This document shows positions 11,090 through 23,500 of a DNA stretch of 64,000 nt, one piece after another. Under the pieces are notes generated by a model. The model did not search any database. It worked only from the letters and a program-made list of their open reading frames with translations, and had not been told where the DNA came from. Position numbers and translations under genes: made by a program. Each line of letters begins with the position of its first letter. Position 1 is the first letter of the stretch. The stretch is from Mesostigma viride (taxonomy: Eukaryota > Streptophyta > Mesostigmatophyceae > Mesostigmatales > Mesostigmataceae), in the NCBI GenBank assembly GCA_009746045.1, contig RPFO01000448.1, forward strand, positions 3,330,049-3,394,048, given 5' to 3'.

Positions 11090-12977
11090 TCAGGACTCCA
11101 TGTTGCCCAGGTTGGCGGAACCCAGGGAGAGCAGCGCCTCGCGGCGTGAGCTAGCGGACGCGGCGGTGACGCCGTTGGGCAGGAAGAGGAAGACAGACTC
11201 GGACAGGGTCTCCTGCTGCCTGCGGGCCGCATGCCCACATGCAGAAATGTGAGGATGAGGGCGATGCATTAGAGCGGACAACAAACAGCACAAGGCAAAT
11301 GTGATATACTCCAACAGGGTCCCTTGCCGCATGTGGGCCGTGTGTGCACATGCAGGCAGGAGGTAGCGAGGGCACTGCGAATAGAGATTGACAGATGCGA
11401 GAATACAAAGGCCGACTCAAGAAAGGTCTTTGCCTGCAGGCATGCACACATGCAGGGGAGGGGGGGACAAGGGCACTCGGGGGGCGCCTCCAGCTGCATG
11501 CATGCCATGTGTGCAAAAACAGAAGGGAAAGCTCTGCCTGCAAGGTGATGGAATCATTGTTATACTCACCACAGTGCATCTCTGCTTGTCTATTGCGTAC
11601 GCCTGCTTGCATGGGGACAAGACATCTTACATGTAAAACAGTTCGTGGGGAAAATGAACTACTATCGAAGACTGGGGCTCAAGTAGTCCGGTTTCCCGCC
11701 AACTGTTTCATATGTTGTAAGCACCTAGGTCGTGGCACCACAGACCAAATACTGCGCTCTTTACCCAAGTTTGGCTAGATGCTGAAACATGGTAGCTTCT
11801 TTGTGACTTTCAAAATTCCACCAAGTTTGAAGTGAACTTGTAACCAAGATTGTTTTCTTTGTCAACGCCCGTGCAATTTCAGAAGGTAACATACATGCTT
11901 AACAAAGGCTCTGTGAGTGGGAAGTAGGAAGCCTGGGAGTATGCCTTAAGTGGGCAAGATGGGCTAGCAGCAGGGTGCATCCATGGACATCGTAGCTTCA
12001 GGGATGCAGACTCTAATTATCCTGTAAACAAAAGACCAGGCACAGGACACATGGGTCGACATTGTCAGCAAATGCGTGACAATCCATGCGTTGCCAGGAC
12101 TTCTGGCAGAAGCGTGCAGGTTGTGACCGTGTGCAAGCTTACCCGCTCATAGCATAGCAGCCGCCCGCCACGAAGTCCACACAGCGTTGCTGCTCCTCAA
12201 AGCTGCAGGGACAACGCGAACATGCAATGGGAAGCAAAAATCCCTAAACTCTCAGCACGTAATAGATTCGCATAGATGCATCTAGTAAACGAACGAGTGA
12301 AAGCGTCGGGCTTGCACCCCATGCGACGCGCATAAAAAGAACGAGAAAATACCTTGTAATTCCGCTCAGATTCATCACGACAGTCGAGCCTTCTCTCAAA
12401 GCGATAATAGCTTGCGGGACCTGCACATAATATTGATCCATCACAAGGGAGAAAGCGTTAGTACGAATAAGGCTTTGATTGTCTTGAAAACTTCACAACA
12501 GTAGAACTTGCATAGTAAACCAGTAAGGGCGCTCATACCTCCTCGAAGGACTGCGGCCACATGATAGCGATTGTCTGGTTGTCCTCCTCCACTATTTCGC
12601 GACGAATGCCGCCACCCCATCGACTACCCAGAGCCGCAACTGTAACGGCAACGTCAGCGGGTGGAAAAGAAAATATACATCGAAAGATGGTACGGACTCA
12701 GCGATGGGAGGAAGCGGATATTGAAAATCAAGATTACCGGAAACTGCATTACTACAAAGATTACTGGCTCCAAAATGGAAGAGACTAAGCAGGCAAAAGG
12801 TTTACCAGCTCCTGTCAAGCCTGCTTTCTGAGATTGCCGAGGATGAATGCAAATGCCACGGGCCAGGCGGCGCGATTGCACTGGGACACGGGGGCATTTC
12901 CATGCTCTTGCCGCGGAAATGCGGGTTACGCTCGATGGTTGAGCAAGCGATACTGATCCAGCGAGTGAGGCGGCCAT
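11090..12977 (-). CDS. SepF/YlmF-like plastid division protein, five exons
   Basis: Exons on the minus strand are 12977-12806, 12639-12539, 12420-12353, 12202-12143 and 11219-11090. All introns are GT-AG, and the sum is 531 nt (176 codons plus stop) with no frame break. Residues 1-57 are Ala/Ser/Arg-rich and almost free of acidic residues, as in a chloroplast transit peptide. The rest follows the SepF core in order: IMWPQSFEEV (83-92), ALREGSTVVMNLSGI (98-112), EEQQRCVDFVAGGCYAMSG (116-134) and ESVFLFLPNGV (141-151). In bacteria and cyanobacteria (Cdv2) SepF ties FtsZ filaments to the membrane and bundles them, so a role at the plastid FtsZ ring is the natural inference. The amphipathic N-terminal membrane anchor of bacterial SepF is not obvious. 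The gene is divergent from PP2C (1.6 kb apart). Exon choice rests on splice signals and homology only. Confidence 0.88.
11300..11460 (-). repeat. Degenerate copies of the SepF exon 5 acceptor region inside intron 4
   Basis: The exon 5 start and its acceptor (11180-11245) are echoed at about 11310-11360 (CCAACAGGGTCCCTTGCC followed by GCACATGCAG) and 11398-11455 (GACTCAAGAAAGG then GCACACATGCAG). A weaker third copy lies near 11520-11545. Each copy retains a purine/pyrimidine pattern like the 3' splice site. This parallels the exon-boundary duplications in the PP2C introns. Confidence 0.6.
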
Positions 12978-14591
12978 TTTACACGCTTATGGTTGCTGCG
13001 TCGAGGCTGCGACGGTCTGTTATTCCAGTTGCACGCAAGCAGGGCGGGTTGTGCAGCTCTTGTTGACCTCCTCTATTGAAAGTGCGACGCCATACACAAA
13101 ATTTTGAATTTCGCACGCAAATTGAAATGTGGTTAACTTTATGGCCATCGTCAAGGTTAACTTGCCTCACAACTTCGGAGCTGCCGATCAAAGTAATTGA
13201 TAATTGGTAAATAGTAAATACAGGTAACTAAATTCCTGAAATCCACTCGAAACAACAAAATGCACGATTGTACTACGTTGTACTTTTAAGTTTCAGGCCA
13301 GTTCCTCGCAGCTTTCAGGAGATCCAGGATTCCAGGTGCTCAACTGCTCACCAGAGCTCACCAGTCATCAGTCATCCGTCACTTTCGATCCGGGGACATT
13401 TATGCTAGTCATCGTCACTTTCGTCAGGTATACCGTATAACGGAGTGATCAGTGAACGGACCTCATAGGCTGATAGATGTACAGGACAAGAGACTTGAGA
13501 ATTACAATAGTTACTAGTACTGTATACCGGCCCTCGGCCACTATAGACTCTGCTGCCCAGTGCCCATGTGCGGCGTGGGCAACAACAACAACAACAACAA
13601 GCAACAACAAGACTCGGCTGCCCATGTGCGGCGTGGGAGTCAACTAACTTACTAACTAAACAGTTACTAGTAGTTGTAATTACTAGACAGTTGACTTGAT
13701 TTCCGCCTGTTTCCGCGCCGGTTGTCCGACAGAGCCTGACAAGTGACAACCGAATGCAATTACGCGAGAATTACGCGTGTGCGCATGGAGCAGTTACAAC
13801 GTTAGTTACGTTACATACTACGCCGCCTCGCCCAGTCGCACTGTGCGGCTGTGCCGATCTGCGGGTTTCGCGAGGGCAAAGAGTTGGATCCCGCACTCCG
13901 GAATCCGGATCGCGAGGTAAAACAAGAGAAATGGCTTCGTGTACATCGTGTACGGCGTGGGAAACAACAACAACAACAACACCGTGTAAGTAGTCAACAC
14001 TGAAATAACCGAGCCTGGCGTCAACGGTCTTGCGAGATCTTCCGTACAGACAAGGGCCTTGTGGACGCACCGGCGCACAACTGCACCTTGCTTGGCCGGA
14101 TCGAGAGATCCGACAAAGCGAGTCGTAATAATATAACGGCAATCGTTCGTGAACAACAAAACTCGAGTCAAGCCCCAAGGGCGTGGACACTACACACAAC
14201 CGGTAGTTACTCCGATCGGAATCGGCGGTTAGGACTTAAGGTGCGAGTAGCGTGACAACAACTGTGCTCTGCGGATGAAATTCAGCGAGTGATTTTCCTG
14301 CAGCAACCGCCTCGTCGCCTTCGCGTTTATCTGTATGAAAGCAGTGATCTTAGCAATCTGCGGTATTCCGTAACGCGTTTGCCATAGTCAAATTAATTAA
14401 CACGGGCGGTTAAATTGTTGAATTAGAGAAGGAGGAGCAAGGAAAACTCGTCGGGGAAATCGGCACCTCCAACACAGAGTCGACATGGGATGGGTGTCAT
14501 TTTCAACAACAATAGCTTAATTCCGCATTCCCCGATGGTGGATGTGATGAGCAGCTAGGTCCGAGGGTTGCAGAGTTCTAGGCAAGCCAAA
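12978..14591. other. Divergent intergenic region between the SepF-like and PP2C genes
   Basis: It should contain both promoters, but I see no clear core elements. It does contain GCGGCGTGGG followed by AAC-trinucleotide tracts at 13570-13615 and GGCGTGGGAAACAACAAC at 13950-13980. The same combination occurs in the foldback element at 1.1-1.6 kb. No coding region is recognised. Confidence 0.4.
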
Positions 14592-17500
14592 ATGCAGGAG
14601 GCACTGCAGCGCGCAAAAACTTTACATGTTCGGACTCTGCGCGATTCTTCCGAAAATGCCGATGGGGGGAAGTCTCCGAAGCCAAACTTGGGTAATGCCG
14701 TGTCTTCGGTCGGCTCACCATTGGCATCTCCCTCAATGCGGCCTCCTATGCACTCCCCTCTGGGCAGTCCGTTTTCTGCACCGATGTCCCCGACATCTTT
14801 CGATACGGACTTCAACTCGCCCTCTTGGGGGCAGGGCAAGGGGGCCTTCTCGCCCGTCCAGCAGCGACGCTATTCTGCCGACTTTGGCGCCCATAGTAGC
14901 CCGCTGGCGTCATTGGCGCACCCCCGCCACATGTCCATTGACGTCACCTCGATCGCGGAACGGATGGAGCTGGCGTCGCTGGGCGAACATCACTCGGAAG
15001 CGGACGGTGACGATCTGCCCATTCGTCTGGAGTACTACATCCAGTAAGTGATGTTTGGAAGGGTGCTACATCCTGTATTGCTGGGGGGTGCATTGCGTGG
15101 TGACGCATTCCCTACTCCCTCTTCATCGCAGCGCCTCGTGCCCATGGCATCATCGAAAGGAGGCAGTATCGGCTCTGCAATGCTGGCCAACCAATGCATC
15201 GTGAATGAAGAGAAGGGCTTCCTGTCCTAAAGACCTGCACTTCTGGGTCCATCACATGCCTGTCCAAATTTTAGACCACCCCCCTGCCCGCTGACGAATG
15301 CTTGTCGCGTTGCTCCTGGCAACGCAATCCCTACCGTTGGTTTTGGGCGGGAAGGGGGGGGGGAGAGAAATGCTTAGGCAATTCTGTAGACAAAGCCAGC
15401 AGATAGTGCTGGCTTGGGGAGCGTGAATGATCATTCATGCATGACAATGCATGCCGCTCCGATAGATGGGGTAAACTGAAGGTCACGGGAAGGTAGAAAA
15501 ATTCATGTTCGCTTCGAAGGACACCGACGAGTGCTATTCGAAGCAAAGCCATGGGAGTTCGCGGGGTAAATACCAAGTGGTTACTCCCACAGAACCTGTT
15601 CCATTAACTGAGCGCTGACATCTGCCGGCAGCGGGCCCTGCCAGGTGGCAAATGTCCACCTATCCAGTGGTAAAGAAGCCATCCCCCGCGCTTAAAGATC
15701 CAACGGTAAACATAATTCGAACCCTAAACTCCCTCTCCCCTCCTCCCCCTCCCCCTCCCCCTCCACCCCGCCCCCCTCCACCCCTTCACCCACACTCTCT
15801 TTGTCTGACAAGGCCCCTTAGCTCGCCCACCCACCTGCCGGCCCGCCGGCCCTCTCGCCTGCCCGCCTGCCCGCCCGTATTCCCCATTCCCCGCCCGCCT
15901 GATGTTCGCCCATTCCCCACATCGCACTCTATCCTGACCACCACCCGCCCCACCTCGCGACTCCTCTTGCGCCCGTACCTTTCCCCCCCCCCCCCCCCCC
16001 CTCCCTTCCCCCATTTAATACGCTCCCTGGCTCCCATTCTACCCTCTGCCCCCCCCAACCTACCAGGCCCGGCTGGATACCCAACAGTGCCATCGAGCGC
16101 ACGTGCCAGGACAACGTGGCTGTCCTGCGCGGCTTTGACGGCGACTTCCACTCGGCCTTCCTCGGCGTGTTCGATGGCCATGGTGATGAGGGCCACCACG
16201 TGGCCGAGTGGGTGGCCGACCGGCTCCCGGTCCTCATCAGCCGGCAAAAGGACTGGCGCGAGGACCCCAAGCGCGCGTTCAAGGCCGCGTGTATCAAGGC
16301 CGACGAGCTTCTCCAGCACCAGTAGGTCACTGTACCGTGGTATATAGTAGTCTTGTAACATACAGTGGTGCATCAAGGGCGACGAGCCGCTCCAGCACCA
16401 GTAGGTCACTGTTCTAAAGCATTTCTCGGCCACAGGTCACGATAGCCTATACATGCATGTGTAACATGATAATGCATGTAATGGCATACAGTGGTGCATC
16501 AAGACCAACAAGCTGCCCCATCACCAGTAGGTCACTATACAAGTGGGTCACTATACTGCAGGTTGTAGAGGCTGCAAGTCACGAAAGACCAGGTATGTTG
16601 GGAGTGATCCCACAAACAGTGAAGGTAGCATCGTGATGCTTGTATAGCACGTTCAAGTCCGCGTGTATCAAGGCCAACGAACTGATCAAGCACCTGTAGG
16701 TCATTATAATGTAGAATTTTAGTATATACATTTGGCCACCGTAGCCTGTAATTAGGATGTGTAGCATGGCGTTGCACGTATAGTGCTTCAAGGCCGTTCT
16801 GCTGCCCGAGCACATTTACGTATCGTACCAATGCTATAGGCCTCGGTGCCTGCAATATCACTTAGAGCCCCGCCCTTCTTGTACTATGTCAATATGTCAT
16901 ATCTGGCCTTCGTCGTCCGGCAGATCGGGACTCCCACCCCCTTTGAAGGCACCGGCAGGGATCCGCCCCTTCACAATGCACCCCCTATGTTCCTGATGGG
17001 ACCCACCTCCATTCCCAATCCTGTCCCAAGTCTGTGCTTCACGCTGTGCGCTTGAGGTTGTGTGAGAAAGGGTTCATGGTTAAGGTTGGGTGCTAAAGGG
17101 TGTGCGCTGACTGCCAAGGGTTGTGTGCTACAGGCTGTGTGCCACAGGTCGTGTGCTAACGGCTGTATGCTAAATATTATGAGCGAAAGGGTATGTGGTT
17201 AAGGCTGTGTACTGAATGCTGCTGTCCCTGTGCTCGACTAATCGCTCTGTGCGTGCGAGCTAGCCTAATGAGCTATCATGTCGGGGCCTGGGGACTGCCG
17301 TCTGCTGTGGTGTGCTGCCCCCCCTCCTGGTGCCTGCCGCTTATGCCCGCTGCCACCCCGCACTGCCACTTCCTAAGGCCCGCTCCCACGCCTCCCCTCA
17401 CTGCCCCTTGACGTGGTCGCATGTTATGCCCTTTACCCTTTGCACCCTTTTGCCCTTGCCCGCTGCCACTGCCTCCTATGGTGCCCCTTTGGAAATATTG

Positions 17501-20500
17501 TGTTGTATGAACTTGTTTTATGCTGTTGCCCTTGGCTGTTCGCCCTGCATGCCCTCGCCTGCAGCGAGACCATCAACAGCGACTACAGTGGCACGACCGC
17601 GTGCTTTGTGTACATGGAGCACGAGACGCTGCACATCGGCAACGTGGGCGACTCGCGCGCCGTGGTCGGGCGGGTGAGTGGCCGCAGGTGGAGTTAAAGG
17701 GGGGAAATTGTGTGGGTGGGCGGCTAGCTAGAACAGTCATGGTTGGGGTAGGTGAGTTGCTGGGGGTGATTCACCGCCCGAGTGTAGCTGGCATGGGACC
17801 GGTGAGCAACTGGGCTCGATTTGTGTATATACACATTGGGCGGTGTATATTTACCTTGTACATAATATGCAGGGCGGCGTAGATATGCAAGGTGGCATGG
17901 TGAGGGAGACCGCGGGGGTGGGTAGCAAGCACAACAGCACAGTGGTCAGGGATAAGATGCCCCGGTGATTAGGGATCAACTACCACAGTGGGTAGGGATC
18001 AGCTAGCACGGTGATTAGGGAGTAGCTAGAGCGGTGGGTAGGGATCAGCTAGCGCGGTGATTAGGGAGTAGCTCTAGCGGTGGATAGGGATCAGCTAGCG
18101 CGGTGATTAGGGAGTAGCTAGAGCGGTGGGTAGGGATCAGCTAGCGCAGTGATTAGGGAGTAGCTAGAGCGGTGGGTAGGGATCAGCTAGCGCGGTGATT
18201 AGGGAGTAGCTCTAGCGGTGGATAGGGATCAGCTAGCGCGGTGATTAGGGAGTAGCTAGAGCGGTGGGTAGGGATCAGCTAGCGCAGTGATTAGGGAGTA
18301 GCTAGAGCGGTGGGTAGGGATCAGCTAGCACGGTGATTAGGGAGTAGCTAGAGCGGTGGATAGGGATCAGCTAGCGCGGTGATTAGGGAGTAGCTGGAGC
18401 GGTGGGTAGGGATCAGCTAGCGCGGTGATTAGGGAGTAGCTAGAGCGGTGGGTAGGGATCAGCTAGCGCGGTGATTAGGGAGTAGCTGGAGCGGTGGATA
18501 GGGATCAGCTAGCGCGGTGATTAGGGAGTAGCTGGAGCGGTGGGTAGGGATCAGCTAGCGCGGTGATTAGGGAGTAGCTAGAGCGGTGGGTAGGGATCAG
18601 CTAGCGCGGTGATTAGGGAGTAGCTAGAGCGGTGGGTAGGGATCAGCTAGCACGGTGATTAGGGAGTAGCTGGAGCGGTGGGTAGGGATCAGCTAGCACG
18701 GTGATTAGGGAGTAGCTGGAGCGGTGGGTAGGGATCAGCTAGCGCGGTGATTAGGGAGTAGCTAGAGCGGTGGGTAGGGATCAGCTAGCGCGGTGATTAG
18801 GGAGTAGCTAGAGCGGTGGATAGGGATCAGCTAGCGCGGTGATTAGGGAGTAGCTAGAGCGGTGGGTAGGGATCAGCTAGCGCGGTGATTAGGGAGTAGC
18901 TGGAGCTGTAAGTATGCAGCTAGATGGCATGGTGGGTAGCTCACCGTTGTCACACCTTAAGGAGCCACGCCGAGCCTGTTTGGAAAGCCTAGTTGTTTCC
19001 TGGAAACGAGGAGATTGGCTTGCTTGTCCTCCTACTCATCCCTTACATCAGCTCTTACTCAACTCCTCCTGAGGCTCTGACTCGGTCCCATACTCAGCCC
19101 TTCCTCGACCCTTACTTGGCCCTTCCTCGACCATTACGCGGCCCCTACTCGACCCTTGCTCGACCCTTACTTGGCCCTTACTTGACCCTTACGCGGCCCT
19201 TACTCGGCATGCGTGCCCGCAGATGGACAAGTCGGGCGCGCTCGAGTGCATCGAGCTGACCAAGGACCACAAGGTGAGGATTTACGAGTGGTATAGTACT
19301 ACCACAAGGTAGTAATGTTGTGTCGTCTGTGCATGGAGCAGACCAAGGACCACAAGATGAGGATATATATGTGAAGTATTACCACCGCAAGGTATCATGA
19401 TGTGTTGAGTGTGCATCGAGTTGACCAAGGACCACAAGGTGAGGATATTTATGCGGAATGGTACTACCACAAGGTATAATGATGTGTCGTCTGTGCATCG
19501 AGTTGACCAAGGACCACAAGGTGAGGATATATATGTGAAGTATTACCACCGCAAGGTATCATGATGTGTTGAGTGTGCATCGAGTTGACCAAGGACCACA
19601 AGGTGAGGATATTTATGCGGAATGGTACTACCACAAGGTATCATGATGTGTCGTCTGTGCATCGAGCTGACCAAGGACCACAAGGTGAGGATATATATGT
19701 GAAGTATTACCACCGCAAGGTATCATGATGTGTTGAGTGTGCATCGAGTTGACCAAGGACCACAAGGTGAGGATATTTATGCGGAATGGTACTACCACAA
19801 GGTATAATGATGTGTCGTCTGTGCATAGAGCTGACCAAGGACCACAAGGTGAGGCATGCGTGAGGGGCTCAAACAATTCCCTTAATCCTAGAATGTGTTC
19901 ACAGTATTACAATCTTTGTTGTGAATATTGTATCGAGCTGACCAAGCATCTCACGGGGAGGAAAGAACAACAAATGAGATGTGAGGGGGGCGTCAAATGC
20001 CCTCCATATGTGTCCCATGTACCAAGTTTGGGTGGGGCATGCGCATTGAGGGACTCAGGAGGCAACCCAGGACCGCAAAGGGATGAATTGTGAGATGTGA
20101 GGGAGTCATGGCATGCCCTAATTAATAGTTGACGAGGGACGAGCGGCGTGAGGTATTGAGCTGGCTAGGGAGGACAGGGTGAGACTGGGAGGCGGTCACA
20201 AGGGAAGAGCCGTGTTGTGTCGAGCTGGCTAACCACGAAAGAACAAGGGGGGGTTAATATGTGTACCAGGTTCACGTGATGATGCTCCACGTAAGTTATA
20301 CCACAGTTTCCTGTACAGTATGCGCTTTGGTGCTGACCAAGAGTCACTAAGGTAGCTGCACTGGTGTGTGTGTGTGGGGGGGGGGGGCATGACGCATCAT
20401 CATCTATCAGCTGCCTGCAACTACTGTAATTACCGTGATGCTGAATGGGGGTTATTGGAAGCCATTCCCTTTTAACTGCTGATAGCGTGCCGTCAATATG

Positions 20501-23500
20501 TGCCTTCATGGCATGGCAAAGCAGCTAGATGATGGTGGCGATGGGAGGGTAGAATATGTGGACCCCTGATACTCTCAAGTCTCAACTCCGCTCGCTAGCT
20601 TCATTGCCAATGGTGTGTCCTGTGCTTTTGAATACGGCTGCCCCCTGTTGTAATCCTCCAGCAAACAGTCCCAATCCATGCTAATTGAGCCCCTTCTAAC
20701 GCCCCAACGAATAGGCCCAATCCATGCTAATTAACCCCCCGCTTACATAGAAATTGTTTCCTCCTGCCTTTTTCTCTTGCATGTTGTTTTCCCAACAGCC
20801 CGACACCCTGGGTGAGCGGCTGCGCATCTACCGCAAGGGGGGCTTCGTGAACCAAGTCAACGGCCAGGGTCCCAAGCGCGTGAATGACATTGACACCGGT
20901 GGCCTGAGCATGTCCCGGTAGGCCATACACTACCGCATAGACTACTGCATGGTAGCACCCTGGATTATAGTGATCTGCTTGTGCCTGTCGTGCGCTTAAA
21001 TCGTGTAGTTGTGTTGCCTATCTCATCCCCGTAACTTACTGTTTTCAAATTTCAACGCAGCTAGTAAAGAGGCTGGCTTGCTTAGTTACCAACGGTACCA
21101 AGAGAGACAGCTGTTGCTGATTTTTTTGTTGTTTAAGTCTCTGCATGGTGAACCCTGTGCCGGGGTTCTTAAAGGCGCGATATCCCATGATATGCACTAG
21201 TGATGTCGTTCATGTGACCGACAAGGAGTACATCATCGTCATATTATAGTCATGGTGCCTGTGTGCTGCATGGCACTTTACCAATAAGCATTTATCACCT
21301 ACGTCATGTGCCACATGGCGCGCTGCAGGTCCATCGGTGACCGCATCGTGGGTGCGTATGGCGTCATCCCCGACCCCTCCTGCAGCCAGCACAAGGTCAC
21401 CGAGGATGACAAGTTCCTCATCCTGGCCACCGACGGTGAGCGCACCTAGCCTAAATCACCAAATGACAATGCCCTCGTCATCGCCACCGACGGTGAGGGC
21501 ACGCCTAGCCTAAACAGAAGTCACATTTCCTTCATTTATGGTCGGGTTCCTTTCCGTGGTGGTCGGATTCCATACCTTGAAAGGGGTCATATTCCCGTGC
21601 GCTAGGCCCTCGGGGATGGGGCAGGACAACCCATGGCACACAGCCACACGCACACTACGAGGACCAAGGCCCAATCATTTCTTAAACTGGTTATTCTCGA
21701 TTCATTTATTTACAAGCGTATCCCGTAGGGCTCCGTTCTTACTAAAATCCAAAGTCCCTTCCTGGCTTTGCAAGGCCTCTCTAAATTTTGCCCCTGTTTG
21801 GCTTTCTCACCCATCTGCCTGTGTTATCCCTTGTGAGCCAGTATGCCGTATTATACAGTATGTGGGGGGGGGGGCGTACTAAAGCACTAGAAATACGCCG
21901 TATCGCATTCTTATTGCATTCTTAACGCAAATACGCCGTCTAATACGTATTTTTAGCGCATTTTTTTCATGGAGCTGCGGACTTTGGCGCCAGACCTAGG
22001 TTTGGCGTACCTCACCCAGGCAGGTACACAGCCTCAACCGTACTCGGGGAGTGCAGACCGACGGTTGGTCCCGCTTGTTATCTAGCTCTGCCAGTTCACG
22101 GCATGGGTAAACCATGGCAAAACGAGACCGACTTGCATAAAAATACTAATTTACGTCCGCGGCCAGCGAGGTGCAGAAAACTGACTGGTATATATGAGAG
22201 CATGGCTTGACATTTTAAACTGCAATTTTGCGGGCATGAGCCGTAGGTTTTAAAAAGCTTATATCCTTGGCCAGGCAACGTCTGGATGTGTGCAGATATG
22301 TCTCCACCTTCTGCTCGGTGCAGCAACCTCATTTGATCAGCGACCAGGTCGGTCGCTGTGCATGCACAAAATGTTGCCAGGCGGGAAATATGTCCATCCA
22401 TTTTTACGCGGGTAGATGTGTTAAACTAATGCTGGCATGATTGATTAGCGACGACGACCAGGAAAGGCTCGCAGCTACGTCCATGAGATGGGCATGCAGC
22501 TAGCTCCAGCAAGGAAGGTATACGTAATTAATCTGCGGTTTTGATCTGGTATGTGCTATCCCGTTCGCGTGTTTATTACATGATGTATTAAGTTTTTGCG
22601 TCGATTTCAAAGTAATCGTAGACCTATCAATTAATTAATGGTTGTCACAGCATTGAATGGTTGTCACAGCATTGGTCATAAGGAATTATTTCAATTAGCA
22701 ATCTATATAGCATGCCGGCAGTGCTGGATGAGTATGACACTTCATACAACGAGACATCCCCGTGAGTATAGTAAGGCTACTTGCATTACCCTTACGCCAC
22801 GTCAAGATTGAGGCATAAGCTAGTGGTTGAGAGGCACACCCATGGGATAAACACCTTAGAATATGACGAGAGACTTGCCAGCAAGAATAGCGGCTCAAAA
22901 ATGCCCTTTTTTAGCTTTTGAGCTTTTGGCGTATGATACGCGTATAATACGCAGTATGGCAATACGCCGGGTTTTGGCCGTATTGCCGTATTGCCGTACT
23001 AGCTCACTCGGTTTGGGGCTTGTCTTTCCTTTCCTGCGGGGCTGGGGTAGGACAGAGGCGCTATTGATTTTTGGGTGAAGCGCCATCATGAGGCCAAGCG
23101 ATATGAAGTACTGTTTCATCGTTACTTTTCATATATTATATCAGATCTAAAATATACTAGTGCTATATTGTATAGGAGTGTTATAGGAGTGTTATAGGAG
23201 TGTTATAGGAGTACTGTAGGAGTATTATAGGAGTAATATATTGGTTCTGGTGGTGATGCGCCATCTGCCCGGCCGAACCAGCCGGACAGCCGGAAGAACA
23301 CTCATCGGTACCGGGAAGTACCATCCTTGCTTCCTTTTGGCTGGGAACCTTGCTTCCTTGTGGCCGTGTGGAGTGGTGCCACGGAGCCATACACCTCGTT
23401 GCCGCGTTGGGTGGAGTAGTGCCATGTAGCCATACGTCTGAACTGTCTCGATGTTATATGCCTGCTTGTGCTTGCCGGCCTGAGTCCCCCTGTCGTCGCC

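Noticed and set aside
15652..16433. 231- and 215-codon frames over PP2C intron 1 and exon 2
   Set aside because: One is the pyrimidine tract of intron 1 joined to a wrong frame of exon 2; the other is antisense to exon 2.
17937..18905. TTAGGG repeats suggesting interstitial telomere
   Set aside because: TTAGGG occurs once per 46-bp unit and never in tandem.
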